Shown: one piece after another, positions 29,901 to 44,900 of the stretch
Layout of the letters: each line of letters begins with the position of its first letter
How positions within the stretch are numbered: position 1 is the first letter of the stretch
From: Megalonaias nervosa
Taxonomy: Eukaryota > Mollusca > Bivalvia > Unionida > Unionidae
Assembly (NCBI GenBank): GCA_016617855.1
Contig: JAECUM010093679.1
Coordinates: 36,628 to 100,627 of the forward strand
Length of the DNA: 64,000 bases
Direction: 5' to 3'
Position numbers and translations under genes: made by a program
The notes under the pieces: generated by a model
Told to the model about the DNA's origin: nothing
What the model saw: only the letters and a program-made list of their open reading frames with translations
The model's database searches: none

Positions 29901-32900
29901 AGTATAAATAGATGTGTTCTTTATATGAAGTATAAATACATGTATCCTTTACATGAAGTATAAATACATGTATCCTCTACATGAAGTATAAATACATGTA
30001 TCATTTACATGAAGTACAAATACATGTATCATGTACATGAAATATAAATACATGTATCCTTTATATGAAGTATAAATACATGCATCCTTTATATGAAGTA
30101 TGAATACATGTATCCTTTACATGAAGTATAAATACATGTATCATTTACATGAAGTATAAATACATGTATCATTCACATGAAGTATAAATACATGTATCCT
30201 TTACATGCAGTAATAAATACATGTATCCCTTACATGAAGTACAAATGCATGTATCCTTTAAATGAAGTATAGATACATGTACCCTTTACATGTAGTACAA
30301 ATACATATATCCTTCTATGAAGTATAAATACATGTATCCTTTACATGAGTACAAAAATACATGTATCCTTTACATGAAGTATAAATACATGTATCCTTTA
30401 CATGAAGCAGAAAAATACATGTATCCTTTATATGAAGTAGAAAATACATGTATCCTTTACATGAAGTACAAAAATACACGTATCCTTTACATGAAGTTCA
30501 AAAATACATGTATCCTTTACATTAAGTACAAAAATACATGTATCCTTTGCATGGAGTATAAATACATGCATCCTTTACATGAAGTACAAATACAGTTTGA
30601 CCTCACTTTAACACAGTTATTGGGGTCCATAGAACCCGATCATTTTATAGACTGAACCGTATTATAACCAACTAAGTCAGATAGCTGAAGTAAATGATGC
30701 ATTTACCAAAATGATGGTGGGTGGAGTGGATTAATAAAAGGGGACACAAAAATACAAGCTTTTTACTAAATGAAGACAAACTAGTCTGAAATATACTTGT
30801 ACATGACAACTTATATTTGTGTAGTGCAATCAATAATCCATTAAGTGCTGTGTATGTATATAAAAAATCCATGAATTTGAATATAGATCACATTATAAAA
30901 TTTGTCTCAGTTACATCCCATTAGAAAACACAAATAAAATATATTTAAAAAATGGAAGTACTCATTTGATCCATATCCAATTTCTACTAACAAGTCACTA
31001 TGATCATGCTGTACTAAAATTGGCCTAGATTTTGGTCAGCTGGAGACAGCTATCATCTTTAGATGAAGATAAACAAATTCATTAACAAAAGATTGAATTT
31101 AGTGAACTGAAACTGCATAGGATTTCAAGATATGGCTTACATACAATATCTCAGTTAAGGGGTCAAATAAAAAAGCAGTGTTATATATATTTAATTTGGA
31201 TTATTTGTTGTCTTTTCTTAATGATTATATGTTATATACATTTGTGTTTTGTCCTTGACTTTATCCAAACTCAAGGTCATGGTGCACCTGACCCATAAGA
31301 TTGATTTTGTAAACAATATAATATATAGATAATATTTTTCTATGAGTGTGGATTAAATATTCAGATCATTGTTAATAATAAACATGTTTATAGTCTAGAT
31401 TCTTTACTTAGAAATGTTTTGAATGGAAAATTCCATTAAGTGACAGAGTATTTTCAGAAAATGGTAATTGCAACTTAGGTCAAATAGAGGGGTTGCTGTG
31501 TTCAGTTTTTCATTTGGGTCGATTTATTTATTCAAATTATTAATCACTGGAATTACAAAGTGCTCAATAATAGTCTTGGATTAGAACATTAATTTGGAAT
31601 TAAAGTGAATTCAGACAAGAACATTTTGGATTATATCATTGTGATATACCAAAACACTCTTAGCACATTGCCACACTCCAGGTCACCAGCACATTGGCAG
31701 ATTGGAGACAACAGGCACATCAACAAATTCAATATCAGAATTTATTTGGAATACCACTGGAATTAAATTGGAACTTCACACATTTGGACTTGTGATAGAA
31801 CTTTTAGGACTAGTTGGGATTTAATTCACAATTCTGTAAGTTCTTTTTAAATGTTTACTTTGTATTCTTGGGAAATAAATTATTTATTGAATTTTACAAA
31901 ACGTGTTGGTTTTCACTCTTTTCTGTTAGTTAGTTGAAGACCATAGAGTTGTAACAGCATTTTCATTCAGAGTTTTGTGATTTTCAAAATTTTAATTGTT
32001 ATGGTTTAAAAAAACAATTGCAATGTTTTTTTAGGGGCTTCATGAATGGTATTTGCAGAGCTGACGTTTTAGAGCCAGAGGACTCGGCTTCAGGTTCTAA
32101 AACTTCAAATCAGTATTTATAAAAATACCACTTCCAAAAATGGTTATGACAATTATTATAATATACAGTGCATACATAAAACTCTTTCTGTTACCAGTAG
32201 TTACAAGTCCAGAGAAGACCCAGCACTGCCCAAACTTCACAGGGCATTTGGTTTTGTAAAACTCCTCCAATATGGCCACACTGCCTGCCCAGTCTAGTGG
32301 TGATGTGCCTCCAGTGTAGTTGCCTGACCAATTTCCAGCCAAAACACCTGAATCATCAGGGGAGTTTACCTGAAATGGTGAATATTTTCAGGACTAGTTA
32401 TATATGGAATTCTGGAAACACCAAATTGGTATATTTTTTTTCACATATAAAATCCACTCAGATACATAACCATTCTATGCAAAGATACTTAAGCTATACA
32501 TTTCAGGATACATATCAAAGATTTGGTGCCAAAAGGTTGTTAAGTGCATTCAGAGTTAGAAGGTTGTAATACTTTAAAATTAGTTTTTAACATCACAGCT
32601 AATTTAGATTGTTTGATTTGTTAATATTTTTGTGCTTTCATCCCTCCTCAACCAACATACCATTACTGACCTTGGTTCAGGTGAATAATCCAGTTTTGCA
32701 AATCAGTAAACCTCATATTGACTGATGCAGAGAAGATGACAATATAATGAGCTGAATGGTTCTTTTGTCAAGAATAATCCTCAATGCTATGAAGTCTTAA
32801 GTATTCTTAATACTCTCTGGCACTATAATACTTGAGGTTAGGAAACCTTATATGTTCTTAATACCATCTGACACTGTAAGGCCTTGGGGTTAGGAAGCCT

Positions 32901-35900
32901 CATGTGTTCTTATTACTCTCTGGCACTATAAGGCCTTGAGGTTAGGAAGCCTCATGTGTTCATAATACTCTCTGGCACTAGAAGGCCTCTCAGTCATGGT
33001 AAAGATTGACTAAATACAGGCCTCTCAGTCATGATAATGTTTGACTAAATACAGGCCTCTGAGTGATGATAAAGCTTGACTAAATACATGCCTTTCAGTG
33101 ATAAAATTTTTTTGACTAAATACAGGCCTCTCAGTCATCATTAAGCTTGACTTGATACAGGCCTCTCTGTCATTAAAAAGCTTGACTAAACATTTAGAGT
33201 AATAGATGTTATTGCAGATTTTGAATCATACTCAACATGTAAAATTTCACCTTCTGATTAGTAAGAATTTTTGAGTAAAGTTTGAAATCAAGTAAAGTTT
33301 TATGCCAGATGAAGTCAGAGCCTGAACCCTCCATCATATAACTTTCCTCAGCTCCAAATGTTTAGCTGATCCATCAAAATGCAACATTTTTCAATTTCAA
33401 GTAGTGGTTATCGATTTTTGTATTCACAATTCCTAATTTGTACTAATAACTAACCGTAACTATAGGAAATAGTATATTATGATCCTTGGTGTACAAGTGG
33501 ATAATAGCTTACTGTGGAATGATCATATCAAGATACTTTGTGTACAAGTCAATAATAGCTTACTGTGGAATGACCATATCAAGATCCTTTGTGTACAAAT
33601 GGATAATAGCTTACTGTGGAATGACTGTATTAAGATATTTGGTGTATGAATGGATAATAGCTTACTGTGGAATGATTATATCAAGATATAATTGTTATAC
33701 AAGTAGATAATAGGTTACTGTGGAATGCCTGTATCAAGATACTTGGTGTACAAGTGGATAATAACTTACTGTGGAATGATCATATCAAGATCCTTTGTGT
33801 ACAAGTGGTTAATAGCTTACTGTGGAATGATCATATAAAGATCCTTGCTGTACATGTATATAATAGTATATTGTGGAATGATCACATAATTAAAAAAATT
33901 TAAATCATACCTTTGGTTACTTAAGAACAGTAGAAATAACATTCCTTTTGAAACATTAAATTATGTTGTACTAAAGTCGGGCACTACTTTTATTATTGCC
34001 ATATTTTTGGGGTAACACTATTAGCACGAACCTACAAAACCTGTTACAGTTACATAAATGAACTTGTAAACTCATACCTGGTACTCTTTTGAACAACATT
34101 TTTGAAGCAACAGAATGGCTGAAAATAATTTTCATACTTTCTTGTATATTTCTCAAAAATACAAAATAATATATATAAAATATCAAACAAATCAGCTTCT
34201 GAGTCTCTGCTTATTTTTATAATCAACCAGAGCTGGGCAGTACATGTACTCCTAATCTAGGTCCTCTCTTTCAAATTACTACCAGCTGCTGTTACAGATA
34301 TATGTATTATATATTAATTTATAATATAGTTTTATTTAAGTCATTTGGGTTTATGACATTTTTATTTTAATTTTTTTAATTCAGTGGCTGGCTTGATTTA
34401 TAGTTAAAGTACATTTACAATGCATGTAAAATTTCATTCATAAATCAAGGTTGATTGCCAAAGTCATGTCAACAACTATTCGGTCAAAGTATGCCATGCA
34501 TTAGTTTGAATGGAGGTCACAAAAGCATCCTGTGATCCTAGGAGAATGTTTATCCTGTAGAGATATCATGCACAACCTAGGTGTTGACTGGCTCAATAAT
34601 TAGAGAAGGTCAGAACATGACTGTTAAGTTATTTCAAAATATAATGATTTAAATGTTCAAGCACACATGGAGACTATGGAAGAGAGTTAAAGCATGATGG
34701 TATGATTCTTCAGTTTATAGCCAGCTTTGTAAGAGAGAGAGGAGATCATGATTTATTCATAATTTGTTTGTTGCATTAGCAGAGTGGAAAAACATTTATT
34801 CTAAAATAGACATTACATGTTGGATTATGTGAAATTAATCAAGGACTTGAATATTTAAATAATTCTGTTGGACTATGTGAAACTTTCAAGGTCTTTAATG
34901 TCAACTTTTACAGGATTACCTTAAAGTAAAACCTTTTGGATAATAGAACTGTGTCTTCAGCACATAAGCACATTATAACTTTCATTTAAACACCTTCGGA
35001 TAGTTTGCAGATTAATGTGAAATTGATAGTACAATTTATGATAATATTCAAGGAATTCATACGTTGTAAGTTATTTTTATTTCTTTCCATTTGCTTGATT
35101 TTATATTTTATGGAAATAAATTTATATTTTGGAAAATTGAATGCTTCTTGGGTGTTACCTTGTCTTGTTACTTAGTTTAAGCCCCCACTTGTAACACTGC
35201 CGAAAATGGAATAAAAAGCCAACGTATTTATAAGAAGCTTTCAGTATCCAGGAAGACTTGTACAAGGTCTTTGACAGTCTTCCACATCATCCAAACAACA
35301 AAAGCTTATAACTCTATTTAGAACTGGATCAAACTAATTGAAAACTATTTGTATAGGTGAAAACAATGTGTTAAATTGGGATCCTCAAATAGTTATTAGG
35401 ATATAGCCTCCGAAGGAGTACCACATAGCTCAATACTAGGACCTCCAAATGAGTACCACATAGCTCAATACTAGGACCTCCAAAGGAGTACCACATGGCT
35501 CAATACTAGGACCTCCAAAGGAGTACCACATGGCTCAATACTAGGACCTCCAAAGGAGTACCACAAAGCTCAATACTAGGACCTCCAAAGGGGTACCACA
35601 TAGCTCAATACTAGGACCTCCAAAGGAGTACCACATAGCTCAATACTAGGACCTCCAAAGGCGTACCACATGGCTCAATACTAGGACCTCCAAAGGAGTA
35701 CCACATGGCTCAATACTAGGACCTCCAAAGGAGTACCACATCGCTCAATACTAGGACCTCCAAAGGAGTACCACATGGCTCAATACTAGGACCTAAAAAG
35801 GAGTGCCACATTGCTCAATACTAGGACCAATCATATTGAACAACATTTCCTACTCAACAAAACAAACAACACTGTAATGATTACACTGATGACAACATCA

Positions 35901-38900
35901 TATCTTACATTAATAAAGATTCAAATAATTTAATATCTGTTCTGCAAAAAGATTGCAAGACACTGACTGGTTTTCAACCAATGGGAAGCAGACCCCCAGA
36001 ACTTGCAAGCCATTTTTATTGGCAAAATAATGTTGAAAATGTATCCACTTTCACTACAGAAGATGATGAAATACCATTTGAGGACTGTGTGAAACTCTTT
36101 GGAGTAGGACTGTGTGAAACTCTTTAAAGTGGATATCACTTTCAACTAAATTTTAGCAACCATATGTCTATTAATATAAGCTACTGATCTACAGATGCCT
36201 TATTAGACCAAGGTTCAGTTATTACCCCTTATTTGGCATTTATGTAAATGTGTGTTATGCCTCTCTATTTAGTGGTTGTTTTTGTTGTAGTAGGGTTTAA
36301 TGCCATTTTTCACCACAAGATAGGCTATACATGGTGGCCAGTATAAATGGTGGAGGAAGAACCCAGGAAAACCCCAGAAATAACCACTGACCCATGAGAA
36401 ACTTCTGGCAAGCTTTTCACATACCCACATTGACCGAACCCGAGACTCAAACCCATGCAGACAGAGGTGAGATGGCAGTGATCCGTAATGGTGAGTGCTT
36501 TAGACCACTTGGCCACTCGGAGAACCCCTATTTAGTGATCAATTCTGCTTATAATTACAAATTTCACTGAGATACTCAGGTTTAAATCCTGAACCCATAA
36601 TGCTTATTTCTATTACTCCCCTTAATTAATACCCATCATGCCTATTTTAATTCCTCACCTTATATTAATACCCATCATGCCTATTTTAATTCCTCACCTT
36701 AGATTAATACCCATCATGCCTATTTCAATTACTCACCTTAGATTAATACCCATCATGCCTATATTAACTCATCATCTTAGATTAATGCTGATAATGCCTG
36801 TTTTTAATTACTCAGCTTATATTAATGCCCATCATGCCTATTTTAATTCCTCACCTTAGATTAATAACCATCATGCGTATTTTAATTACTCCCCTTAATT
36901 AATACCCATCATGCCTATTTTAATTACTCACATTATAGTAATACCCATCATGTCTATTTTAATTTCTCAAATAAGATTAATACTTTCAATGCCTATTTTA
37001 ATTCCTCACCTTAGATTAAATACCCATCAAGACTATTTTAATTCCTCACCTTAGATTAATACCCATAATGCTTATTTTAATTCCTCAACTTAGATTAATA
37101 CCCATCATGCCTATTTCAATTACTCACCTTAGATTAATACCCATCATGCCTAATATTAACTCATCACCTTAGATTAATGCTGATAATGCCTGTTTTTAAT
37201 TACTCAGCTTATATTAATACCCATCATGCCTATTTTAATTCCTCACCTTAGATTAATACCCATCATGCGTATTTTAATTACTCCCCTTAATTAATACCCA
37301 TCATGCCTATTTTAATTACTCACCTTATATTAATACCCATCATGCCTATTTTAATTTCTCAAATAAGATTAATACTTTCAATGCCTATTTTAATTCCTCA
37401 CCTTAGATTAAATACCCATCATGACTATTTTAATTCCTCACCTTAGATTAATACCCATAATGCTTATTTTAATTCCTCACCTTGGATTAATACTCATCAT
37501 GCCTATTTCAATTACTCACCTTAGATTAATACCCATAATGCTTATTTTAATTCCTCACCTTAGATTAATACATATCATGCCTATTTCAATTACTCACCTT
37601 AGATTAATACCCATCATGCCTATTTCAATTACTCACCTTAGATTAATACCCATCATGCCTATTTCAATTACTCACCTTAGATTAATACCCATCATGCCTA
37701 TTTCAATTACTCACCTTAGATTAATACCCATCACGCCTATTTCAATTACTCACCTTAGATTAATACCCATCATGCCTATTTTAATTACTCACACTCTAGA
37801 CTAATACCCATAAAATACCCATTTCAATTACTCACCTTCAATTAATATTATTTTTTAGACATCAATTTTAAGTTTAAGCACCCTCATACTCCTGATGTCA
37901 TATTTCTTACCCAGTGTATGTCCTTCTGTGATGTGAAATATATGTTGACAGTATTTCTTTGATGCATTACATATGTCATTTACACATGATGTGTTTCATA
38001 TGTCATTTATATGTGAGGTGTTACATATGTCATTTATATGAGATGTGCTACATGTCATTTTCTGTGATGTGTTACATGTCATTTATGTGTGATATCTTAT
38101 ATACATCAATTATACATGTTTTGTTACATTTCATTTATATGTGATGTGCTACATATGTCATTTTCTGTCATGTGTTGCATGTCATTAATACATGATGTGT
38201 ACATATGTCATTTATACATGATATGTTACATATGTCATTTATGCTTGATGTTTTACATATGTCATTTATACATGATGTGTTCATATCATTTAAAGATAAT
38301 GTGTTACATATGCCATTTATACATGTGTTACAATTGTCTATTTATATTTGATGTGTTTCATATGTCATTTATACTCAATGTATTACATGTTGTTTATACA
38401 TAATGTGTTACATGTCATTTATACATAATATGTTACATATGACATTTATATATGTGTTACAAATAGCTATTTATACTTCATGTGTTACATGTCATTTATT
38501 CTTAGGTGTTACATATGTAATTTATACATGTGTTGCATGTAACTATTTATACTTGATGTGTTACATGTCATTTATACATAATGTGTTACATGTCATTGAC
38601 ACTCCATGTGTTATATTATGTCAATTATACATGATGAGTTACATATATCATTTATACATGATGTGTTACATATGTCATTTATACTTGATATGTTGCATAT
38701 GTCATTTATACATGATGTGTTACATGTGTCTATTTAAACTTGATGTGTTTCCTATGTCATTTATACATGATGTGTTGCATATGTCATATATGCTTGATGG
38801 GTTACATATGTCATTTATACAAAATGTGTTACATGTCAATTATACATGTGTTACATATGTCTATTTATACATGATGTATTACATAGACCATTTATACTTG

Positions 38901-41900
38901 ATGTGTTGCATATGTCATTTATGCATGATGTGTTACATGTTTTACATATGTCTATTTATACTTGATGTGTTTCAGATGTCATTTATACATGATGTGTTAC
39001 ATATGTCATTTATGCTTGGTGTGTTACATGTCATTTATACATGATGCATTGCATATGACATTTATACATGATGTGTTACATATGTCATTTGTATGTGATT
39101 TGTTACATATGTCATTAATACATGATGTGTTACATATGTCATTTACACTTGATGTGTTACATATGTCATTTCTACTTGATGTGTTACATATGTCATTTCT
39201 ACTTGATGTGTTACATATGTTATTTCTACTTCATGTGTTATATATGTCATTGCTACTTGATGTGTTACATGTCATTTACACTTAATGTGTTACATATGTA
39301 ATTTACACTTGATGTATTACATATGTCATTTTTGTGATGTGTTATACATGTTCAAATGCTGAACATGTTTTAAAAAAGTTATATATTACTGTCTTGCCTT
39401 TTAATCAGCTGTTATCATTGCTATTGTGTGTTTTTAATGATAAATCTGTTATCATTGCTATTGTGTGTTTTTAATGATAAATCTGTTATCATTGGCATTA
39501 TTCATGATTTTAATGATAAGTCTGCCATGATTTCTGTGATATATTAAATATGTTGATGCAAATAAAAATATGTATATTTGCATGTTGTGTTGTACTGGTT
39601 TTTAATCTGCTGTTACAATCAGCAATACAATGTTTAGATGTGTATTGTTACAATTAGCAATACAATGTTTAGATGTGTATTGTTAGCAATACAATGTTTA
39701 GATGTGTATTGTTTCATTATGCGATGGCAGATCAGGGTTTATGTTGTCTGCAGTTGAACTTGACTTATAAGTGAGTATATATGGCCATTCTTTACTCATT
39801 ATAACTTGACTTATAAGTGAATATATATGGCCATTTTTTACTCATTATAACTTGACTTATAAGTGAGTATATATGGCCATTCTTTACTCATTATAACTGG
39901 TTACCCTCTTAAAATAAAGACCATTTCTGACTTTCTGAGTGCTGATGGCCACTGTTGATGACAAAATACTGTATTAACATTTGTCAATTTCGATGATGAT
40001 TTTTTATGCTAAGCAATCACAAGCCAATTCCTGCCATTTTTGATGCGAGTAAAATGGGGTCCATTAATGACTCTGCCTTAAAAGTCCTTTAAGGATTTAT
40101 GTGTGTAGACTAAAATGAATGACTTAGAGAATACTTTTAAAGCACTCATACATAATACTAAAATGAATGACTTAGAGAATACTTTTAAAGCACTCATACA
40201 TAATACTAAAATGAATGACTTAGAGAATACTTTTAAAGCACTCATACATAATACCAATTTAAAACTATATAAAAATGTCATACAGTAAATAGCTTTAGTC
40301 AGAATGGGTGGTGTGAAAATTTTTAGTGAATGATACAAAATAAAGATGAACTTAATATTGATATAAAATGCCATATCATATTTTTGTGAATGATACAAAA
40401 GAAAAATGAACTGAATATTGGTATAAAATGCCATATTAAATTTGCATGATGAATTGGGTAAGTGATAATAAATTGTACTCATTTATATAAATGTATTCAA
40501 CAGAATTGTGAATGAATGGAAATAATATAAACCTGTGTAAACTGTGTATGCATATAATATTCATATAAATTTACGATGATAGGCAAGCTTATCTTTTTAA
40601 ATAATTCTTTACATCTCTTTTGCATTTTACCATTCTAGAGACAGTTCGTGACACAGCCACTGGATTTCCTCTGGCTGTGATTCCCATTCCAGACTTGTCC
40701 AGTAGGTACAGTGCACAGTCTAGAACTACGCTGTTGAACTGAAATTAGACCAAAGAAGGTACAGTGCACAGTCTAGAACTACACTGTTGAACTGAAATTA
40801 AACCAAACCATTTTGCATTGGATTACATTTTTTCAAGAGGTTTAATTTTAAAAAATGATTTGAAAACCGGATTGGTATGCAAGTAACTTGCAGTTTTACT
40901 AAATTATTTCACTGTGTTATTTTTTTTTCTTGTTTGTCCACAGAATGTGAAAATTCCAGTATTACTTGGTACTAATAACACTCCATAGAAATGTATACCA
41001 TATTTATCATAATTTTGATGCTCTTTTTCATCCTATTTAAAATTTTAAGAAATGCTTTTATTAAATAAACTTTACAAAGTTTCTGTTTGCAGAAAGCTAA
41101 CTTTAGAGGTTTGAACTTTAAGAGGTTGGCAAGTACCATTTTGAGGCAGTAAAAATACCATTTTGAGGTGGTAAGAGGTTGGCAAGTACCATTTTGAGGC
41201 AGTAAAAATACCATTTTTAGGCGGTAAAAATACCATTTTGAGGTGGTAAAAATACAGAAAACTACATTACTTCATTCTTAAGAGCATGAAAAATGAATTA
41301 CTGACCAGGATTCTGTGGAGGTTGTTGTTCATCCATTTGCTTACACTTTGTGTTTAATGTACTCAAAACAATGCCATTCAAGTTTATTGTCACCAAATTA
41401 TTAAATCTATACCAATAGATAGTTCCCGAATGACGTCATCAGCCGCCATATTTGTGGTCAACTGGCAGATTTACTGTTGACTTTATATGGTGTTTGGAAG
41501 TTGAAATAAATTCATTGAATCTCAAGATACTTTTACAAAAGTTACATATATAAACAAAACGCAATTCAAGCTTTCTGTTAGTATCTATATTTGTGATTTA
41601 TAAGTTGACTTTGTTTCAGCGTGCCTCGTTAAAAATGGAGAATTTTGGTGATCGCATATAGGAGAAACTGCCAGATTGCCCATCGTCCAGGTAAAATGGG
41701 CAACATATCGTCTGCTAGTGACGTCATCGGGAAGCATCTATTCCATTAGTTACTAAATAACACTGGCAAATGATTTATTCATTTTTATTTGAAACTAAAT
41801 TACGATCTAATTATTCTTCACTGAGGTATCACTTGGGGTTTCTATCAATTATTCTTCACTGAGGTGTCACATGGGTTTCGATCAATTATTCTTCACTGAG

Positions 41901-44900
41901 GCATCACTTGGGGTTTCTATCAGTTATTCTTCACTGAGGTGTCACTTGGGTTTCTATCAATTATTCTTCACTGAGGCATCACTTGGGGTTTCTATCAATT
42001 ATTCTTCACTGAGGTGTCACTTGGGGTTTCTATCAACTACTCTATGGTGTTAACATTCCATGTACAAAGCAACTTGACTGATAGTACATGTTTCCAGATT
42101 TTCATTTCAGTGTGAATGATAGTTTGGACCAAGGAGTCTTTTTGATGCTAAGTCACCTGCTACCAAAACAAGTATTTAACAAATCATTTTCATATTCATA
42201 CTTCAGGCCTTTTAAATATAAGATTAAAACAAAATGAACATGAACTAAGTGTGTATTTCATGTTTCCCAAATTTAAAAAATGAAATATTATCATTCCAAT
42301 TAACAAGGTTTCATTTGTCCATGACTATCATGTAACTGGGTACATTCTTCTTCCATGACCTACAATGATGAGAAGGCTCACAAACTTGAAATGATGTTTC
42401 TTCAAAATATAATGTTACTCACCTACTGTTCAGTTACTGAACATCTTTTTTGCCAAACATATATAATAAATTTTAAACATTTTTTTCAGCATTATTGGTA
42501 AGTTAATCTTACTCATTGTGTAATGTGTGAAATAGCCAATGCTCATCAACTGCAGCTTATTTCAAGTGATGCCACACTTCAACATTAAATCATCCAAACT
42601 TCAATTAAAGAATTAACAGGAAAAAAGCCCATTAAATGCACCTCTTTAACAGAGATTTGGAAATAGATCCTTTGGTATATTTTTTATACTATATTTTATT
42701 CAGCTAATAAATGTTCAATCTTGGAAGTACCCATTAAAGAAGAAATTTACAAGTTCAATTGGAAAGGTGCTAACATTCTGAAGTGGCATGTCAATTTGAA
42801 TAAATTTAGTTATATACTTAAAGACAAATGTGCTAACTTTGGAGTGTTTGACAAGTTCAAACAGAAAGGTGCTAACTTTGGAGTGTTTTACAAGTTCAAA
42901 TGGAGAGGTGCTAACTTTGGAGTACTTTACAAGTTCAAATGGAAAGGTGCTAACTTTGGATTGTTGCACAAATGATAACTGATAACCCCATTGACTTCTA
43001 TAGTAAATGATAACTGATAACCCCATAGACTTCTATAGAAAATGATAATTGATAACCCCTATAGACTTCTATAGTAAATGATAACTGATAAACCCTATAG
43101 ACTTCTATAGTAAATAATAACTGATAACCCCACAGACTTCTATAGTAAATGATAACTGATAATCCCACAGACTTCTATACTAAATGATAATTGATAACCC
43201 CTATAGATTTCTATAGTAAATGATAACTGATAAACTCTATAGACTTCTATAGTAAATGATAACTGATAACCCCATAGACTTCTATAGTAAATGATAACTG
43301 ATAAACCCCATAGACTTCTATAGTAAATGATAACTGATAACCCCATAGACTTCTATAGTAAATGATAATTGATAACCCTCATAGACTTTAACAGTAAATG
43401 ATAAATTTACATATTTTGCACAATACAATCAATGAAAATGAAATTAATATGTATTTATTGTAAGTTAATTTGTTGAGAAATGAAACTATATAAAAACAAA
43501 ACAAAACAAGCCAGGTATCCTTTTGATTTTAAGTTAACTATTTCAGGAAAGCAATATAAAATGTGGACCAGAAATTTTTAAAAGATGGATCCACTGTAAT
43601 ACTCCTCCATTATTTATGAAATGATCCATGAGTAGTATTCCAACAAATGCATCTCCTGTACATTTAGTATTCTGACACGTGTCTCCTATAATACATTTAG
43701 TATTCCAACATACACATCTTCTATACATTTATTTTTTCAAAGAAATATACATAGGCTGTCACTACTTAGTATTGACTTATACTAAGTATTGTATTATACT
43801 TAGTCTAGTGTTATACTTAGTATTGTGTTACACATAGTGTTGTGTTATCCTTTGTGTTGTATCATACTTAATGTTGTGTTATACTTAGTGTTGTGTTAAA
43901 CTTAGTGTCATGTTATACTTAGTATTGTGCTATTCATAGTATTGTGTTATACTTAGTATAGTGTCATACATAGTGTTATTAAACTTAATATAGTGTTATA
44001 CTTTGTGTTGTGTTATACTTAGTATCATGTTATACTTAGTATTGTGTTATACATAGTGTTGTGTTATACTTAGTATAGTGTTATACACAGCATTGTGTTA
44101 TACTTAGTATTGTGTTATACTTAGTATTGTGTTACACTTAGTGTTGTGTTATACTTAATATAGTGTTATACTTAGTACTGTCTTATACATAGTGTTGTGT
44201 TATACTTAGTATAGTGTTATAGTTTGTGTTATGTTATACTTAGTATTGTATTATACATAGCATTGTGTTATACTTAGAACTGCATTATACTTAGTATTGT
44301 ATTATACTTAGTATTGTGTTATACACAGTGTTGTGTTATACTTAGTATTGTGTTATACTTAGTGTTTTATTATAATGCTAACACAAGACCAATAAAATCA
44401 ATTGCTATACAAGGTCATGTGTGTGGTAGAGGTGGGAACTCTTTCATGGCCAGGTACTGTTTTGTGTTTGTGTATGTGTGTTAATATATATTTGTAAAGA
44501 CTCTATGGTCATAAACTATGTAATAGAAAGAGGCGAAACCAACAAGTTTTATAAAACTTTACAAATAATTTAATTATCAAAGTTGTCAAAAGAAAATGTA
44601 AGAGGAACCTACAGTATTATGAACTGAATCCAAAATAATCTTGAAAAAGTCCAAAAGAATCAAATGTTCCAAATGAATTTCAGATCCTCAAATGCACTGG
44701 TTTGCCAACACTCCTGATGTATCAAAATGGATTGTCTTGAGCACCTTTGAATAATTCACATTAGTCCCAAAGTAATATTTTCATTCAATAAGTACTTTGT
44801 AGTTCTAAAGAATAATCTAAACAAATGTTTCCTCTCAAATAATATCTCAACACAACATAAAAAACATCTGCAGACTTGATGTTACAACAAGAACACAAGA

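Noticed and set aside
38403..39044. 213-residue Met/Cys/His-rich frame resembling a metal-binding protein
   Set aside because: 27-bp array of 9-codon period; composition follows from acatatgtcat repeats.
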